The translations under genes and the position numbers were made by a program. This document shows positions 42,371-53,895 of a DNA stretch of 60,216 bases, piece after piece. The notes below the pieces were generated by a model. That model saw only the letters and a list, made by a program, of their open reading frames with translations, did no database searches and was not told the origin of the DNA. Positions within the stretch are counted from its first letter, which is position 1. The number at the start of each line of letters is the position of its first letter. Source of the DNA: Rhodospirillales bacterium (GTDB taxonomy: Bacteria; Pseudomonadota; Alphaproteobacteria; Acetobacterales; Acetobacteraceae); NCBI GenBank assembly GCA_947460455.1, contig CANHKG010000004.1, positions 1 to 60,216 on the forward strand. The letters are read 5' to 3'.

Positions 42371-43372
42371 CTAGGCCGCGGGGGTGGCCTGCTGGCGGGT
42401 TTTCCACAGCGAGTAGAAGATGCCGCCGGCGATCAAGGCCAGGGTGACGCCGAGCGAGATCGCCGGGTTCACCTTGCCGAAGATCTGGTTCCAGAAGATC
42501 TTGCCGCCGATGAAGACCAGGACCAGGGCGAGGGCGTACTTCAGGTAGTGGAAGCGGTGCACCATCGCCGCGAGCGCGAAGTAGAGAGCGCGCAGGCCGA
42601 GGATGGCCATGATATTCGCGGTATAGACGATGAAGGTATCGGTGGTGATGGCGAAGATCGCCGGCACGCTGTCGACCGCGAAGATGAGGTCGGCGGCGTT
42701 GATGATGACCAGGGCGAGGAACAGTGGGGTCGCCCAGATGACCATCTTGCCGGTGGCGGGATCGGGCTGGCGGACGAAGAACCTCTGGGCGTGCAGCTGA
42801 TCCGTGACGCGCATGCGGGCGCGCATGAACTTCACCACCGGGTTCTTGGACACGTCCGGGTCGCTTTCCGGAACCACCAGCATCTTGATGCCGGTGGCGA
42901 TCAGGAACGCGCCGAAGATGTAGAGCACCCATTCGTATTCCTGCACGAGCGCCGCGCCGACGGCGATCATGATGCCGCGCAGCACGATGACGGCCACGAT
43001 GCCCCAGACCAGGGCGCGGTACTGGTAGGCGCGCGGGATGGCGAAGAAGGTGAAGATGAGGCTGATGACGAAGACGTTGTCGATCGACAGCGCCTTCTCG
43101 ATGAAGAAGCCGGTGAAGTAGGTGAGGCCGGCGTGGGTGCCATCCGACGTGGTGATCTGCCCGGCCTCGAACGCCCACCAGATGCCGCCGCCGTAGAGCA
43201 TGGCGATACCGATGTAGAAGGCCGACAGGCGCAGGCTCTCGGCGATGCCGAGTTCCTTATCCGTCTTGTTGAGCACGCCGAGGTCGAAGGCGAGGAGGGC
43301 TGCGACGATTGCGAGAAAGGCCGTCCACATCCAGATCGGTTTGCCGATCCACTCGATGAACAGCCATTCCAT
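42371..43372 (-). CDS. TerC-family membrane protein (Alx-like)
   Basis: This 333-residue protein has about eight to nine transmembrane helices. Diagnostic acidic motifs are FIEKALSIDNVFVISLIF and INAADLIFAVDSVPAIFAIT, with the acidic residues thought to bind metal. TerC/Alx proteins export manganese or supply metal to exported enzymes. I looked for a yybP-ykoY manganese riboswitch upstream and did not find its consensus. It is convergent with the FkbM gene and divergent from a universal stress gene. Confidence 0.9.
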   Translation of the reverse strand: MEWLFIEWIGKPIWMWTAFLAIVAALLAFDLGVLNKTDKELGIAESLRLSAFYIGIAMLYGGGIWWAFEAGQITTSDGTHAGLTYFTGFFIEKALSIDNVFVISLIFTFFAIPRAYQYRALVWGIVAVIVLRGIMIAVGAALVQEYEWVLYIFGAFLIATGIKMLVVPESDPDVSKNPVVKFMRARMRVTDQLHAQRFFVRQPDPATGKMVIWATPLFLALVIINAADLIFAVDSVPAIFAITTDTFIVYTANIMAILGLRALYFALAAMVHRFHYLKYALALVLVFIGGKIFWNQIFGKVNPAISLGVTLALIAGGIFYSLWKTRQQATPAA

Positions 43373-43607
43373 ACGTCAATCTCCAGACAGGTGTGCAGAA
43401 ACAAGCGAGGTCGCGAGATGGTCCCGAAGATGACCGGTATCAAGCAGGCAACCGGTACGAAGACGGTTCCATTACCGATGTTTCAGGAAGATGGGGCCTG
43501 GGATGACTGAAAGATAACCCCCCGGATCGTGAAAAGAATGATAACCGCAGCAGTGTTCGCGGTCCATGTTCGACCGTGCGAGACTTCATCTGTCCGGGAG
43601 GCAGTTC

Positions 43608-44384
43608 ATGTCCATCACCACCATCGCAACGCATGTGCAGCCGGGGACACCGGCAGAGGTTGAGCGGCGGATGGGGCCCGCGCTGACGGTGGCGGAGGGA
43701 TTCGGGGCCTGGATGGCCGCACTGGTGTTCGCGATCGAGGGGGATGAGGCAGGGGAGGCGCAGGCCGCGGCGGCGGCGGATGCGCTGCTGCAGAGCCGTG
43801 GCCTGCGCGGCGAAGTGCGGGCACGCAGCTCCTTCGCCTATGGAGCCGGCGAGGTGTTCGCCGACCAGGTGCGGGTGAGCGACCTCGCGGTGGTGTCGCT
43901 GGACCTGGCGCAGGGTATGGCAGGCCGGCTGTTGCTGTCTGCCGCGGTGTTCGACAGCGGCCGGCCGGTTCTGATGGTGCCGGAGACGGCCGGGCTGGCG
44001 CAGATGCCGCGGCGGGTGATGGTGGGGTGGGATGCTTCCCCGGGCGCGGCGCGGGCGGTGGCCGGTGCCATGCCCTTCCTGTGCCGGGCCAACGAGACGA
44101 TCGTGGCGACGGTGAGCGAGGACAAGGCATTGCGGCCCGGGCAATCCGGCGTGGAGCTGACGCATCTGCTGGCGCGGCACGCGGTGCGGGCTTCGTTCAC
44201 GGCGCTGCCGGGTGGCGGGGGCGGTGCGCTGGCGGCGCTGGTCGCGGGCGCGCGGGCGCATGGGGCCGAGATGCTGGTGCTGGGGGCGGTGCGACATTCG
44301 CCGCTGCACGACCTGGTGTTCGGCAGCGTGACCGATGGGTTGTTCCAGGGGGCGGCCGGGCTGCCCTGCCTGGTGGCGGCGTAG
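43608..44384 (+). CDS. Universal stress protein (tandem UspA-like)
   Basis: This 258-residue protein is of the length of a two-domain Usp. The second domain shows RVMVGWDASPGAARAVAGAMPFL and a late ADGAEMLVLGAV-type stretch (GAEMLVLGAVRHSPLHDLVFGSVTDGLFQGA), the usual ATP-binding Gly-x2-Gly-x9-Gly region in modified form. The first domain is more divergent. ATG 43608 follows CGGGAGG. Its role is probably stress adaptation; partners are not evident. Confidence 0.8.
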   Translation: MSITTIATHVQPGTPAEVERRMGPALTVAEGFGAWMAALVFAIEGDEAGEAQAAAAADALLQSRGLRGEVRARSSFAYGAGEVFADQVRVSDLAVVSLDLAQGMAGRLLLSAAVFDSGRPVLMVPETAGLAQMPRRVMVGWDASPGAARAVAGAMPFLCRANETIVATVSEDKALRPGQSGVELTHLLARHAVRASFTALPGGGGGALAALVAGARAHGAEMLVLGAVRHSPLHDLVFGSVTDGLFQGAAGLPCLVAA

Positions 44385-44389
44385 ACGGC

Positions 44390-44417
44390 TGCCGGAACAG
44401 TTGCCGACCTTCCGGCA
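44390..44417. terminator. Hairpin between convergent Usp and DUF1272 genes
   Basis: An 8-bp stem TGCCGGAA (44390-44397) and TTCCGGCA (44410-44417) lies in the 47-base gap between two convergent stops. There is no strong T-run. Confidence 0.45.
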
Positions 44418-44431
44418 GATCGGCTGCTGCT

Positions 44432-44677
44432 CTAGGCCGGGCTGCAGCCGAGCGATTTGACCTTGCGGGTGGTGCTGGCGGGGAATTTCGCCAACTTGCT
44501 CGCCGGGCGGATGGGGCGGCGGAGCAGCTCGCCGCCGCAGTTGGGGCAGTGGCCCTTGAGCGTGCCATCCGTGCAGGTGGCGCAGAAGGTGCACTCGAAG
44601 GAGCAGATCCGCGCCTGCTGGCTTTCGGGCGGGAGATCGGTGCCGCAGCATTCGCAGCACGGGCGGAGTTCGAGCAT
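44432..44677 (-). CDS. DUF1272 cysteine-rich protein
   Basis: This 81-residue protein matches DUF1272: LELRPCCECCGTDLPPESQQ, ICSFECTFCATCTDGTLKGHCPNCGGEL and RRPIRPASKLAKFPAST. Several Cys-x2-Cys pairs suggest two zinc-binding sites. The ATG at 44677 gives the family's Met-Leu-Glu-Leu-Arg start. It lies eight bases downstream of nitronate monooxygenase and is probably cotranscribed. Function unknown. Confidence 0.88.
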   Translation of the reverse strand: MLELRPCCECCGTDLPPESQQARICSFECTFCATCTDGTLKGHCPNCGGELLRRPIRPASKLAKFPASTTRKVKSLGCSPA

Positions 44678-44685
44678 CGGTGGCC

Positions 44686-45744
44686 TCAGGGGAGGAGGGT
44701 TTGGGCCTCGGCCCACCAGCCTCGGACGAGGTCGGCGGCGGGGGCTGGGCGGGCGAGGGCGGCGGATTGGCCGGCCCAGAGCTGCATGGCCTGGCCGTTG
44801 TTCGCCTTCGCGGCGGCGTCTCGCATGGGGGTGGTGAGGCCGCGTTGCACCGGGTAGGGCGCGGCGGGGTGGCCGGCGGTTTCGCGGACGTAGCTGGTGG
44901 CGACCGCGCGGCCGAGGCGGCCGCTGAACCAGCGCGTGGGCATGGTGGCTTCGGGTTCCAGGTTTTCCAGCGCCGCGGCCCAGGCCGGGTGGGTGGCGGC
45001 TTCCGGGGTGCGCAGCAGGGCGGTGCCGATCTGCACGGCGCTGGCGCCCAGCGTGAGGGCGGCGGCGATGGTGCGGGCATCCGCGATGCCGCCGGTGGCG
45101 ATGATGGGGACCGAGAGGTGATCCGCGAGGCGCGGGAGCAGGGCCATGAGGCCGACGAGTTGGGCCTCCGCTGCCTCTGGCGTGAAGCTGCCGCGGTGGC
45201 CGCCGGCTTCAACGCCTTGGGCGACGATGGCGTCCGCTCCCGCGGCCTCGGCGGCGCGGGCTTCGGCCAGGGTGGTGGCGCAGGCGAACCAGGCGATGCC
45301 CAGGCGCTTCATCTCCGCCACCGCTTCTGGCGGGTAGAGGCCCATGATGGAGGAGACGGCCTGCGGGCGGGCGGCGAGGATCGCGGCGAGTTGGGCGTTG
45401 AAGTCCTGCAGGGGGGTGTCGCCGGCTTCGGGCGGGGGTTCCGGGCCGAAGCGGGAGAGAAGGGCGCGGACCCGGGCTTCGGCCTGGGGGTCGCGTGTGG
45501 GTGGGGCGTCGGGGATCCAGAGGTTGATCTGGAAGGCGCCGTTGGAGTGGGCGCGGAAGGTGGCGGCCCAGGCGGCGATGGCGGCGGGGTCGGAGGTGAG
45601 GGCACCCATCGCGCCCATGCCGCCCGCGTTGGCGACGGCGGCGGCGAGGGCGGGTGGGCAGGCGCCGGCCATGGGGGCCATGAGGATGGGGGTGGCCAGG
45701 CCGAAGCGGGCGCAGAAGGCCTGGGCGCGATGGCGGGCGGTCAT
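44686..45744 (-). CDS. Nitronate monooxygenase
   Basis: This 352-residue FMN TIM-barrel enzyme has [42 protein letters not shown] with the catalytic histidine, and [35 protein letters not shown] for FMN phosphate. It oxidises alkyl nitronates such as propionate 3-nitronate; detoxification is the usual role. The start lies 15 bases from an AT-rich repeat hairpin. Confidence 0.9.
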   Translation of the reverse strand: MTARHRAQAFCARFGLATPILMAPMAGACPPALAAAVANAGGMGAMGALTSDPAAIAAWAATFRAHSNGAFQINLWIPDAPPTRDPQAEARVRALLSRFGPEPPPEAGDTPLQDFNAQLAAILAARPQAVSSIMGLYPPEAVAEMKRLGIAWFACATTLAEARAAEAAGADAIVAQGVEAGGHRGSFTPEAAEAQLVGLMALLPRLADHLSVPIIATGGIADARTIAAALTLGASAVQIGTALLRTPEAATHPAWAAALENLEPEATMPTRWFSGRLGRAVATSYVRETAGHPAAPYPVQRGLTTPMRDAAAKANNGQAMQLWAGQSAALARPAPAADLVRGWWAEAQTLLP

Positions 45745-45745
45745 G

Positions 45746-45884
45746 GGAAGGAAGACTCTTCTTTTTCTGAAGAAAAAGAAGCAAAAAGACTTTTCTGACT
45801 TGGTGCCGAGGTTCCGTGGAGGGACCGGGCCAAGGTTATGAAAGTTTTTTGGTTCTTTTTTTCAAAAAAGAACATGCTTGCTTC

Positions 45885-45886
<2 letters not shown>
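45746..45886. repeat. AT-rich paired-hairpin intergenic repeat, copy 4
   Basis: Left palindrome 45759-45780, right palindrome 45852-45873, spacer 71 bases. Outer ends GGAAGGAAG and CTTGCTTCCT are the clearest inverted ends of the family. It fills the gap between the M32 peptidase stop (45885-45887, which the repeat touches) and the start of the nitronate monooxygenase gene. Confidence 0.87.
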
Positions 45887-47383
<1,497 letters not shown>

Positions 47384-47387
<4 letters not shown>

Positions 47388-48046
47388 GAGGTGCGCACCT
47401 TGCGGGCGTAGAGGGCGAAGATGACGAGCAGGGCGATGGCCAGGCCATACCAGGTGATGGCGTAGGGCAGGTGGTTGTTGGGCGGGCGCGGCAGGGTGCG
47501 GGCCGGGTCTGGCGTTCCGGGGGGGCCCATGGCCACGAGGGTGTAGGGGGCGAGGTCTGGCACGCCGAGGGCTTGGCCGATCGCGGCGGGGTTCAGGGTG
47601 AAGAAGCGGCGGCCGGCGAGGTCATCCGTGGGGCTGAACCAGCCGGGCGAGTCGGCGGGGCGGATGTAGCCTTCCACCGCGGCCGGGCCGGATGCGATGG
47701 CCGGCGGGGGGACGGGGACCCAGCCGCGCTCCACCAGCAGAGGGGGGGCGCCGTCGCGGCGCAGGATGCCGAGAAGGCGGGCGCCGCCGGTGTTGCCGCG
47801 GACCTCGGCGCCGTAGAGGGCGGTGATCGGCTCGAAGCTGCCTTCGGCGCGGACGCGGGCGAAGGCGGGGGGGTTGGAATCGAGCGGGAGGGCGGGGCGT
47901 TGCTCGCTGGCGGCGATGGCGGCGAGGAGATCGCGCTTCCAAAGCAGGCGGCTGACCTGCCAGGTGCCGAGGGCCAGCAAGGTGGCCAGCATCACCAGCG
48001 TCATGAGGCCGGGGACCAGCAGGCGGCGGGCGGGCCCCGCGGTCAC
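47384..48046 (-). CDS. SURF1-family cytochrome oxidase assembly protein
   Basis: This 220-residue inner-membrane protein has an N-terminal helix (MTLVMLATLLALGTWQVSRL), a periplasmic domain with LLVERGWVPVP, NNHLPYAITWYGLAIALLVIFALY as the C-terminal helix, and conserved GTWQ. SURF1 assists insertion of heme a into subunit I. Both ends overlap neighbours by ATGA. Its position in the cox operon supports this role. Confidence 0.93.
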
Positions 48047-48399
48047 AGCCCCATCTCGCTGGCGCGGTGGCGGAACTGCATGGCGACGAGCGCGGCCTTG
48101 AAGATGCGGATCATCGGCAGGGCGAGGGCCAGGGTGACCACAGGCCAGAGCAGCGCGTGCACCCAGAGCGGCGGCTCGAACCGGAACTCGACCCAGAAGG
48201 CGAGGCCAACGACGATGAAGCCGAGGAAGAGGATGACGATGGCGGCGGCGCCATCGCCGGTGTCGTGGCCGCGAAGATCAAGCCCGCAGACGGTGCAGGC
48301 TGGATGGATGGCCAGCAGGCCATCATAGAGCGGCCCCTTCCCGCAGCGGGGGCAGCGGCACAGCAGCGCCGACTGCCACCACGGCGGGGGCGTGGCCAT
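48043..48399 (-). CDS. DUF983 membrane protein
   Basis: This 118-residue protein has an N-terminal zinc-ribbon-like pair (CRCPRCGKGPLYDGLL and CTVCGLDLRGHDTGDGAA) and two transmembrane helices. DUF983 genes regularly stand between ctaE and SURF1 in alphaproteobacterial cox operons. A role in oxidase assembly is plausible but not established. The start overlaps the ctaE stop (ATGA). Confidence 0.88.
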   Translation of the reverse strand: MATPPPWWQSALLCRCPRCGKGPLYDGLLAIHPACTVCGLDLRGHDTGDGAAAIVILFLGFIVVGLAFWVEFRFEPPLWVHALLWPVVTLALALPMIRIFKAALVAMQFRHRASEMGL

Positions 48400-49250
48400 C
48401 AGTGGTGGGCGATCTCGCCGGCGCCCCACCAGTAGACGCAGATGAAGAGGAACAGCCACACCACGTCCACGAAGTGCCAGTACCAGGCCGCGGCCTCGAA
48501 GCCGAAATGGCGTTCGGCGGTGAAGTGGCCCTTGGTGGCGCGCAGGAGGCAGACCGCCAGGAAGATGGTGCCGATGATCACGTGGAAGCCGTGGAAGCCG
48601 GTGGCGAGGAAGAACACCGCCGGATAGACGCCGCCGCCGAAGAACTTGAACGGGGCGAGCGAATATTCCCAGGCCTGCAGGCAGGTGAAGAGCAGACCGA
48701 GCACCACCGTAATGGTGAGGCCCTGGATCAGCGCCTTGCGGTCGTTGTGCAGGATGCCGTGGTGCGCCCAGGTGACCGTGGTGCCGGAAAGCAGCAGGAT
48801 CATGGTGTTGAGGAAGGGCAGGCCCCAGGGATCGAAGGTGAGCACGCCCGGCGGCGGCCAGGTGGGGTTCACGACGCCCAGGACATGCTCCGGATAGAGC
48901 GCGAAGTGGAAGAAGGCCCAGAAGAAGCCGACGAAGAACATCACCTCGGAGGCGATGAACATGATGACGCCGTAGCGCAGGCCGAGGCGCACGATGGTGC
49001 TGTGCAGGCCCGGGGTGCTGCTTTCCTTCAGCACGTCGCGCCACCAGCCGTACATCACCACCAGGGTGCCGATCAGGCCGAGGATGAGCATCCACCAGCT
49101 ATGGTAGTGCGCGGCCAGCACGATGCCGGTGAGGGTGGCACCGCCGGTGAAGGCGCCGATGATCGGCCACGGCGAAGGGTCGACCAGATGGTACGGCTGC
49201 TTCAAGCCGGAGCTGGTGATGGAGGTGGCGCCGTGCGAGTCGCTGCTCAT
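48399..49250 (-). CDS. ctaE: Cytochrome c oxidase subunit III
   Basis: This 283-residue seven-helix subunit shows PYHLVDPSPWPI, YGVIMFIASEVMFFVGFFWAFFHFAL with the conserved glutamate, ATGFHGFHVIIGTIFL and AAWYWHFVDVVWLFLFICVYWWG. It stabilises oxygen-reducing turnover of subunit I. ATG 49250 is chosen as the family-like start (MSSDSHG); the longer frame lacks homology. It is separated from ctaG by about 105 bases with no gene. Confidence 0.95.
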   Translation of the reverse strand: MSSDSHGATSITSSGLKQPYHLVDPSPWPIIGAFTGGATLTGIVLAAHYHSWWMLILGLIGTLVVMYGWWRDVLKESSTPGLHSTIVRLGLRYGVIMFIASEVMFFVGFFWAFFHFALYPEHVLGVVNPTWPPPGVLTFDPWGLPFLNTMILLLSGTTVTWAHHGILHNDRKALIQGLTITVVLGLLFTCLQAWEYSLAPFKFFGGGVYPAVFFLATGFHGFHVIIGTIFLAVCLLRATKGHFTAERHFGFEAAAWYWHFVDVVWLFLFICVYWWGAGEIAHH

Positions 49251-49356
49251 GCCATGCGTGTCCCGTGTGGTGGCCGCATCATCGTCAAAACGCGTCCCGC
49301 GGCAAGCGGGAAAGCGGCGCGGCTGTGTCGGTTCGAAAGAGGGAGTCCTTGCCGCC

Positions 49357-49950
49357 TCATGGCGTGGCCTGCTTGCGGCCGACATGCGGGCCGGCATTGG
49401 CCATCGAGGCGTCGTCGAGGCTGCGGAAGAAGGTGTAGGACAGGGTGATGGTGCGCAGGTTGCGCGTGTCCGGGTCGTTCAGGATCGCGGGGTCAACCCA
49501 GAAGCTGAGCGGGAAGGACATGTCCTGGCCGGGCGTGAGGGTCTGTTCGTCGAAGCAGAAGCAGGCGGTCTTGTGGAAGTAGCGGCCGGCCTTGTCGGGC
49601 GTGACGTTGTAGGTGGAGACGCCGGTGATCGCGCGGTCGGTGGGGTTGCGGGCGGCATAGAAGGCCACCGCCTCCTCACCCAGGCGCAACGTGACCTCTT
49701 TCTGGACCGGGGCGAACTTCCAGGGCATGCCGGAATGCACATCCGCGTTGAAGCGGATGGTGATGGTGCGGTCGACCACACCCGGGCTGGCGCCGGCGTC
49801 GATGCGCGGTGTGCCGCCATAGCCGGTGATCTGGCAGAAGATCCGGTAGAGCGGCACGGCGGCGAAGGACAGGCCGAGCATGCCGCCGATCACGCCGACC
49901 AGCGTGAAGGCAACGAGCTTGTTGTTTCCCTTGCGCGGCGCGGACGCCAT
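49357..49950 (-). CDS. ctaG: Cytochrome c oxidase assembly protein CtaG/Cox11
   Basis: This 197-residue single-span copper chaperone delivers Cu(B) to subunit I. It has an N-terminal helix (LVAFTLVGVIGGMLGLSFAAV), VPLYRIFCQITGYGGTP, and the CFCFDEQTL copper-binding motif. The LSYTFF C-terminal strand is typical. The tiny membrane protein upstream begins the couplet ctaB-small ORF-ctaG. Confidence 0.95.
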   Translation of the reverse strand: MASAPRKGNNKLVAFTLVGVIGGMLGLSFAAVPLYRIFCQITGYGGTPRIDAGASPGVVDRTITIRFNADVHSGMPWKFAPVQKEVTLRLGEEAVAFYAARNPTDRAITGVSTYNVTPDKAGRYFHKTACFCFDEQTLTPGQDMSFPLSFWVDPAILNDPDTRNLRTITLSYTFFRSLDDASMANAGPHVGRKQATP

Positions 49951-49951
49951 T

Positions 49952-50116
49952 TCAGCCTCCCATTCCCGGCTTGAACATCTTCACCACCGCGATGGCGTAG
50001 AACAGGCCGGACAGGCCGAGCAGCACCACCAGCATGGCGATGTTGCGGCCGCGGCGGCGGCGGCGGAACTCGGCGGCGGCCTCCGGCGACATGGGGGGGG
50101 GGATCTGGTCTGACAT
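49952..50116 (-). CDS. 54-residue single-span protein between ctaB and ctaG
   Basis: This gene is short: ATG at 50114-50116, stop at 49952-49954. The protein reads MSDQIPPPMSPEAAAEFRRR, then an Arg-rich turn, then one transmembrane helix (NIAMLVVLLGLSGLFYAIAV) and VKMFKPGMGG. An Arg-rich N-terminus followed by one helix matches the small 'CoxF'-like ORF seen in this place in alphaproteobacterial cox operons. It begins three bases after the ctaB stop and ends one base before the ctaG start. Likely an oxidase assembly factor. Confidence 0.8.
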   Translation of the reverse strand: MSDQIPPPMSPEAAAEFRRRRRGRNIAMLVVLLGLSGLFYAIAVVKMFKPGMGG

Positions 50117-50119
50117 GGA

Positions 50120-51112
50120 TCAGCCCACCAACCGGTCTGCCGCCACGGCGGCGAAGAGGATGAAAAGGTAGGCGATGGAGAACTTGAACGCGGCGCGGGC
50201 CGGGGCATCGTTGGTGCGGGAGACGCCGGTTGCGTCCTGCTCATCGCGCAGCACGCGCCAGGAACAGGCGACGAAGCCGATACCGAGGGCCAGGGCGGCG
50301 GCGCCGTAGATCACGCCGACCAGACCGAGCGCCCAGGGGGCGAGGGACACCGCCAGCAGCACCAGGGTGTAGAGGAAGATCTGGCGGCGGGTTTCGCGCG
50401 CGCCAGACACCACGGGCAGCATCGGCACGCCGGCGCGGGCGTAGTCGGCATGGGCCCAGAGCGACAGCGCCCAGAAATGCGGCGGGGTCCAGAAGAAGAC
50501 GATGGCGAACATCAGCAGCGGCAACACATCAAGCCCGCCGGTGACGGCAGCCCAGCCGATGACGGGCGGGAAGGCGCCGGCGGCACCGCCGATGACGATG
50601 TTCTGCGCGGTGCGGCGCTTCAGCCACATCGTGTAGATGAAGACGTAGAAGCCGATCGAGGCGGCCAGCACCAGGGCGGCGACGACGTTGGTGGCCAGCG
50701 CCATTACCAGCACGGAGGCGACGGCGAGGAAGACGCCGAAGCCGAGTGCTTCCCCGGGGGCAATGCGGCCGGCGGGGATGGGCCGGTTGCGGGTGCGGCG
50801 CATCAGGATGTCGATGTCGCGGTCGTACCACATGTTGATGGCACCGGCGGCACCGGCGGCGACCGTGATGCAGAGGATGGCGGTGGCGGCGAGCACCGGG
50901 TGCAGGTGGCCTGGCGCGATCACCATGCCGATCCAGCCGGTGAAGACCACCAGCATGACCACGCGCGGCTTGAGCAGCGCGATCCAGTCGGACACCGAGG
51001 AGCTCGGCGTCGTGGCGCTCAGAAGGTCGGGGGCGTGGGGGGCGGCACCGTCAAGGAGGGGGGCATTGCGCCCCCCTGTCTCGGCCAGTGCCTGGCTGGC
51101 GGTATCGTTCAT
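50120..51112 (-). CDS. ctaB: Protoheme IX farnesyltransferase (heme O synthase)
   Basis: This 330-residue UbiA-type prenyltransferase has about nine helices. The first aspartate-rich motif is [20 protein letters not shown], with the second conserved region [27 protein letters not shown]. It farnesylates heme b to heme O, the precursor of heme a. ATG 51112 is five bases from the ctaD stop. Length includes a roughly 40-residue N-terminal extension rich in Ala, Thr and Ser. Confidence 0.95.
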   Translation of the reverse strand: MNDTASQALAETGGRNAPLLDGAAPHAPDLLSATTPSSSVSDWIALLKPRVVMLVVFTGWIGMVIAPGHLHPVLAATAILCITVAAGAAGAINMWYDRDIDILMRRTRNRPIPAGRIAPGEALGFGVFLAVASVLVMALATNVVAALVLAASIGFYVFIYTMWLKRRTAQNIVIGGAAGAFPPVIGWAAVTGGLDVLPLLMFAIVFFWTPPHFWALSLWAHADYARAGVPMLPVVSGARETRRQIFLYTLVLLAVSLAPWALGLVGVIYGAAALALGIGFVACSWRVLRDEQDATGVSRTNDAPARAAFKFSIAYLFILFAAVAADRLVG

Positions 51113-51116
51113 GGGT

Positions 51117-52730
51117 TCACCGGATACGGGGCAGGACCTCGTAGGTGTGGAACGCCGGCGGGGAGGACTGGGTCCACTCCAGCGTCGTCGCACCTTCGCC
51201 CCAGTAGTTGTCGGCCAGCCGCTCCTTGGAGGTGAAGGTGCGGTAGATGACGTAGAGGAACAGGACCATGGAGGCAGCGCCGATATAGGCACCGATCGAG
51301 GCGACCATGTTCCAGCCGGCGAAGGCGTCGGGGTAGTCCACGTAGCGGCGCGGCATGCCCGCCAGGCCGAGGAAGTGCATCGGGAAGAAGGTGAGGTTCA
51401 CGCCGACGAAGGTCATCCAGAAGTGCAGCTTGCCCAGCTGTTCCGGATACTGCCGGCCGCTCATCTTGCCGATCCAGTAGTAGAAGCCGGCGAAGATGCC
51501 GAACACGGCGCCGAGCGACAGCACGTAGTGGAAGTGCGCGATCACGTAGTAGGTGTTGTGCACGTACTGGTCGATGCCGGCATTGGCGAGGACCACGCCG
51601 GTGACGCCGCCCAGGGTGAACACGAAGATGAAGCCGACGGCCCAGAGCATGGGCGTCTTCATCTCGATGGAGCCGCCCCACATGGTGGCGATCCAGGAGA
51701 AGATCTTGATGCCCGTGGGCACGGCGATGATCATCGTGGCGGCCATGAAGTAGGCGCGGGTGTCCACGTCCATGCCCGAGATGAACATGTGGTGGGCCCA
51801 GACGACGAAGCCGACCACACCGATGGCCACCATGGCGTAGGCCATGCCGAGGTAGCCGAAGACCGGCTTGCGGCTGAAGGTGGAGATGATGTGGCTGATC
51901 ACGCCGAAGGCCGGCAGGATCATGATGTACACTTCGGGGTGGCCGAAGAACCAGAACAGGTGCTGGAACAGGACCGGGTCGCCGCCGCCCGAAGGCTCGA
52001 AGAAGGCGGTGCCGAAGTTGCGGTCGGTGATCAGCATGGTGATGGCACCCGCCAGCACCGGCACCGAGAGCAGCAGCAGGAAGGCGGTGACCAGCATCGC
52101 CCAGATGAACAGCGGCATCTTGTGCAGCGTCATGCCCGGGGCGCGCATGTTGAAGATGGTGGTGATGAAGTTGATCGCGCCGAGCAGCGAGGAGATGCCG
52201 GCGAGATGGAGCGCGAACAGCACGAAATCGAGCGCAGGGCCGGACTGGTAGGTGGCATTGGAGAGCGGCGGATACAGCGTCCAGCCCGGGCCGGCGCCCG
52301 AGCCGACGAACTGGCCGGCCATGATCAGCGCGAAGGCCGGGACCAGCAGCCAGAAGCTGATGTTGTTGAGGCGCGGGAACGCCATGTCTGGCGCGCCGAT
52401 CATCAGCGGGATGAACCAGTTGCCGAAGCCGCCGATCAGCACGGGCATGACCGAGAAGAAGATCATCAGCAGGCCGTGCGAGGTGATGGCCGCGTTCCAG
52501 GCCTGGCCGGAGGAGAACACCTGCATGCCGGGGGATTGCAGTTCCATGCGCATCAGCACGGAGATGATCAGGCCGCAGATGCCGCCGATCAGCCCGAAGA
52601 TGATGTAGAGCGTGCCGATGTCTTTGTGGTTGGTGCTGAACAGCCAGCGTTGGGCGAAGCTGAGTTCAGCGTGGTGGTGATGGTCGTCGTGGCCGTGACC
52701 ATGGCCGGCAGCGTGATCTTGTGCGCTCAT
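51117..52730 (-). CDS. ctaD: Cytochrome c oxidase subunit I (aa3 type)
   Basis: This 537-residue heme-copper oxidase subunit has about twelve helices. The Cu(B) site is seen in [18 protein letters not shown] (His and the cross-linked Tyr) and [17 protein letters not shown]. The heme-ligand region [17 protein letters not shown] is also present. This is the type A family with Glu in the HPEVY motif, hence a proton-pumping aa3-like oxidase. The histidine-rich N-terminus ([11 protein letters not shown]) is unusual and could bind metal. Confidence 0.97.
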   Translation of the reverse strand: MSAQDHAAGHGHGHDDHHHHAELSFAQRWLFSTNHKDIGTLYIIFGLIGGICGLIISVLMRMELQSPGMQVFSSGQAWNAAITSHGLLMIFFSVMPVLIGGFGNWFIPLMIGAPDMAFPRLNNISFWLLVPAFALIMAGQFVGSGAGPGWTLYPPLSNATYQSGPALDFVLFALHLAGISSLLGAINFITTIFNMRAPGMTLHKMPLFIWAMLVTAFLLLLSVPVLAGAITMLITDRNFGTAFFEPSGGGDPVLFQHLFWFFGHPEVYIMILPAFGVISHIISTFSRKPVFGYLGMAYAMVAIGVVGFVVWAHHMFISGMDVDTRAYFMAATMIIAVPTGIKIFSWIATMWGGSIEMKTPMLWAVGFIFVFTLGGVTGVVLANAGIDQYVHNTYYVIAHFHYVLSLGAVFGIFAGFYYWIGKMSGRQYPEQLGKLHFWMTFVGVNLTFFPMHFLGLAGMPRRYVDYPDAFAGWNMVASIGAYIGAASMVLFLYVIYRTFTSKERLADNYWGEGATTLEWTQSSPPAFHTYEVLPRIR

Positions 52731-52753
52731 GACTCTGCTCCTGCTGCCCTGTT

Positions 52754-53668
52754 CTACTGACGTACCGCGGCGAGCACGGCGCCACCAGGGACGGATCCCT
52801 GGGCAGGTGCCGGGGCGGCCACTTCGCGGATCGGGGTGGTCTCATTGGCGGCGAACTTCTTCTTCGCCTCCGCCAGCCAGGCGGTGAACTCGGCTTCCGG
52901 CAGTGCGCGCACCGCGATCGGCATGTTCGAGTGATCCTCGCCGCAGATCTGGTTGCACTGGCCGTAGAACGTGCCGGGGCGGTCGATACGCACCCAGGTC
53001 TCGATGGTGCGGCCGGGGATGGCGTAGCGCTGCACGCCGAGGGAGGGCACGAAGAAGCTGTGGATCACGTCCGCGCTGGTGGTGAGGATGCGGATATTCT
53101 TGCCGACGGGCAGCACCAGCGGCTCGTCCACGTCCAGCAGGCGGATGCCCTGCTGCCAGCGGACGCCCTTGGCATCCAGCGGCCGGCTGCCGAAGTTCAG
53201 GCCTTCCGCATCGGTGTAGGTGTATTCCCAGTACCACTGGTGGCCGGTGACCTTCAGGGTCATGTCGGCTTCGTGGGTACGATCCTGGAAGTAGACCAGG
53301 CGGAAGCTGGGGATGGCGATCACCACCAGGATCAGCACCGGGATCACCGTCCAGGCCACTTCCAGCACGGTGTTGTGGCTGGTCTGGCTGGGGTTCGGGT
53401 TCTTGTCGGCACTGAAGCGCCAGATCACGTAGGCCAGCAAACCGCCCACGAAGATGGTGATCACGGTGATGATCACCAGCACGAGGTGGTGCAGGCTGTG
53501 GATGTCACGCTGCACCGGGCTTGCGGCCGGTTGCATGCCCATCTGCCAGTTGCGCGGCAGGTCGGCGAGCGCGGGTTCCGCGAACGCCATGGCGAGGAGC
53601 GCGGTGCCAAGAGTGGCGAGGAAGGCGGCGGCAACCAGTCGCCGGAGAAGTGGCATCGTATGATCCAT
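52754..53668 (-). CDS. ctaC: Cytochrome c oxidase subunit II
   Basis: This 304-residue subunit has a signal peptide (ending near Ala-Leu-Ala), two transmembrane helices and a periplasmic cupredoxin domain. The Cu(A) centre is visible as [17 protein letters not shown], with the upstream histidine in [23 protein letters not shown] holds the aromatic electron-entry residues. It opens the cox operon on the minus strand; ATG 53668 is used, with a second in-frame ATG at 53656. About 230 bases upstream hold its promoter region and no gene. Confidence 0.95.
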   Translation of the reverse strand: MDHTMPLLRRLVAAAFLATLGTALLAMAFAEPALADLPRNWQMGMQPAASPVQRDIHSLHHLVLVIITVITIFVGGLLAYVIWRFSADKNPNPSQTSHNTVLEVAWTVIPVLILVVIAIPSFRLVYFQDRTHEADMTLKVTGHQWYWEYTYTDAEGLNFGSRPLDAKGVRWQQGIRLLDVDEPLVLPVGKNIRILTTSADVIHSFFVPSLGVQRYAIPGRTIETWVRIDRPGTFYGQCNQICGEDHSNMPIAVRALPEAEFTAWLAEAKKKFAANETTPIREVAAPAPAQGSVPGGAVLAAVRQ

Positions 53669-53895
53669 CCCGATGAGACGCTCCGGCACTGCACGCCGGG
53701 CCATGCAAGGATTTGGGCTACTCCGGCGCAGGACGGAGATCAAGGCCCGTGACCCAAAATAGGCAGGTTTTGCGGAAGCGCCACAGGGGTTTCGTCGGCC
53801 CGCGTTGCAACCGCGCACGAACGCGGCCGAAAAGCGGGCAGACAGTGCCGCAAGCCCCGCTGCCGGCTTGTGGGCCGGCTCCGCTGCCCAACCGG

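Noticed and set aside
43373-43607. Possible yybP-ykoY manganese riboswitch upstream of the TerC gene
   Set aside because: The minus-strand leader lacks the GGGGAGUAG-type and 3' conserved elements of that riboswitch; only short direct repeats of ACCGGTA were seen.
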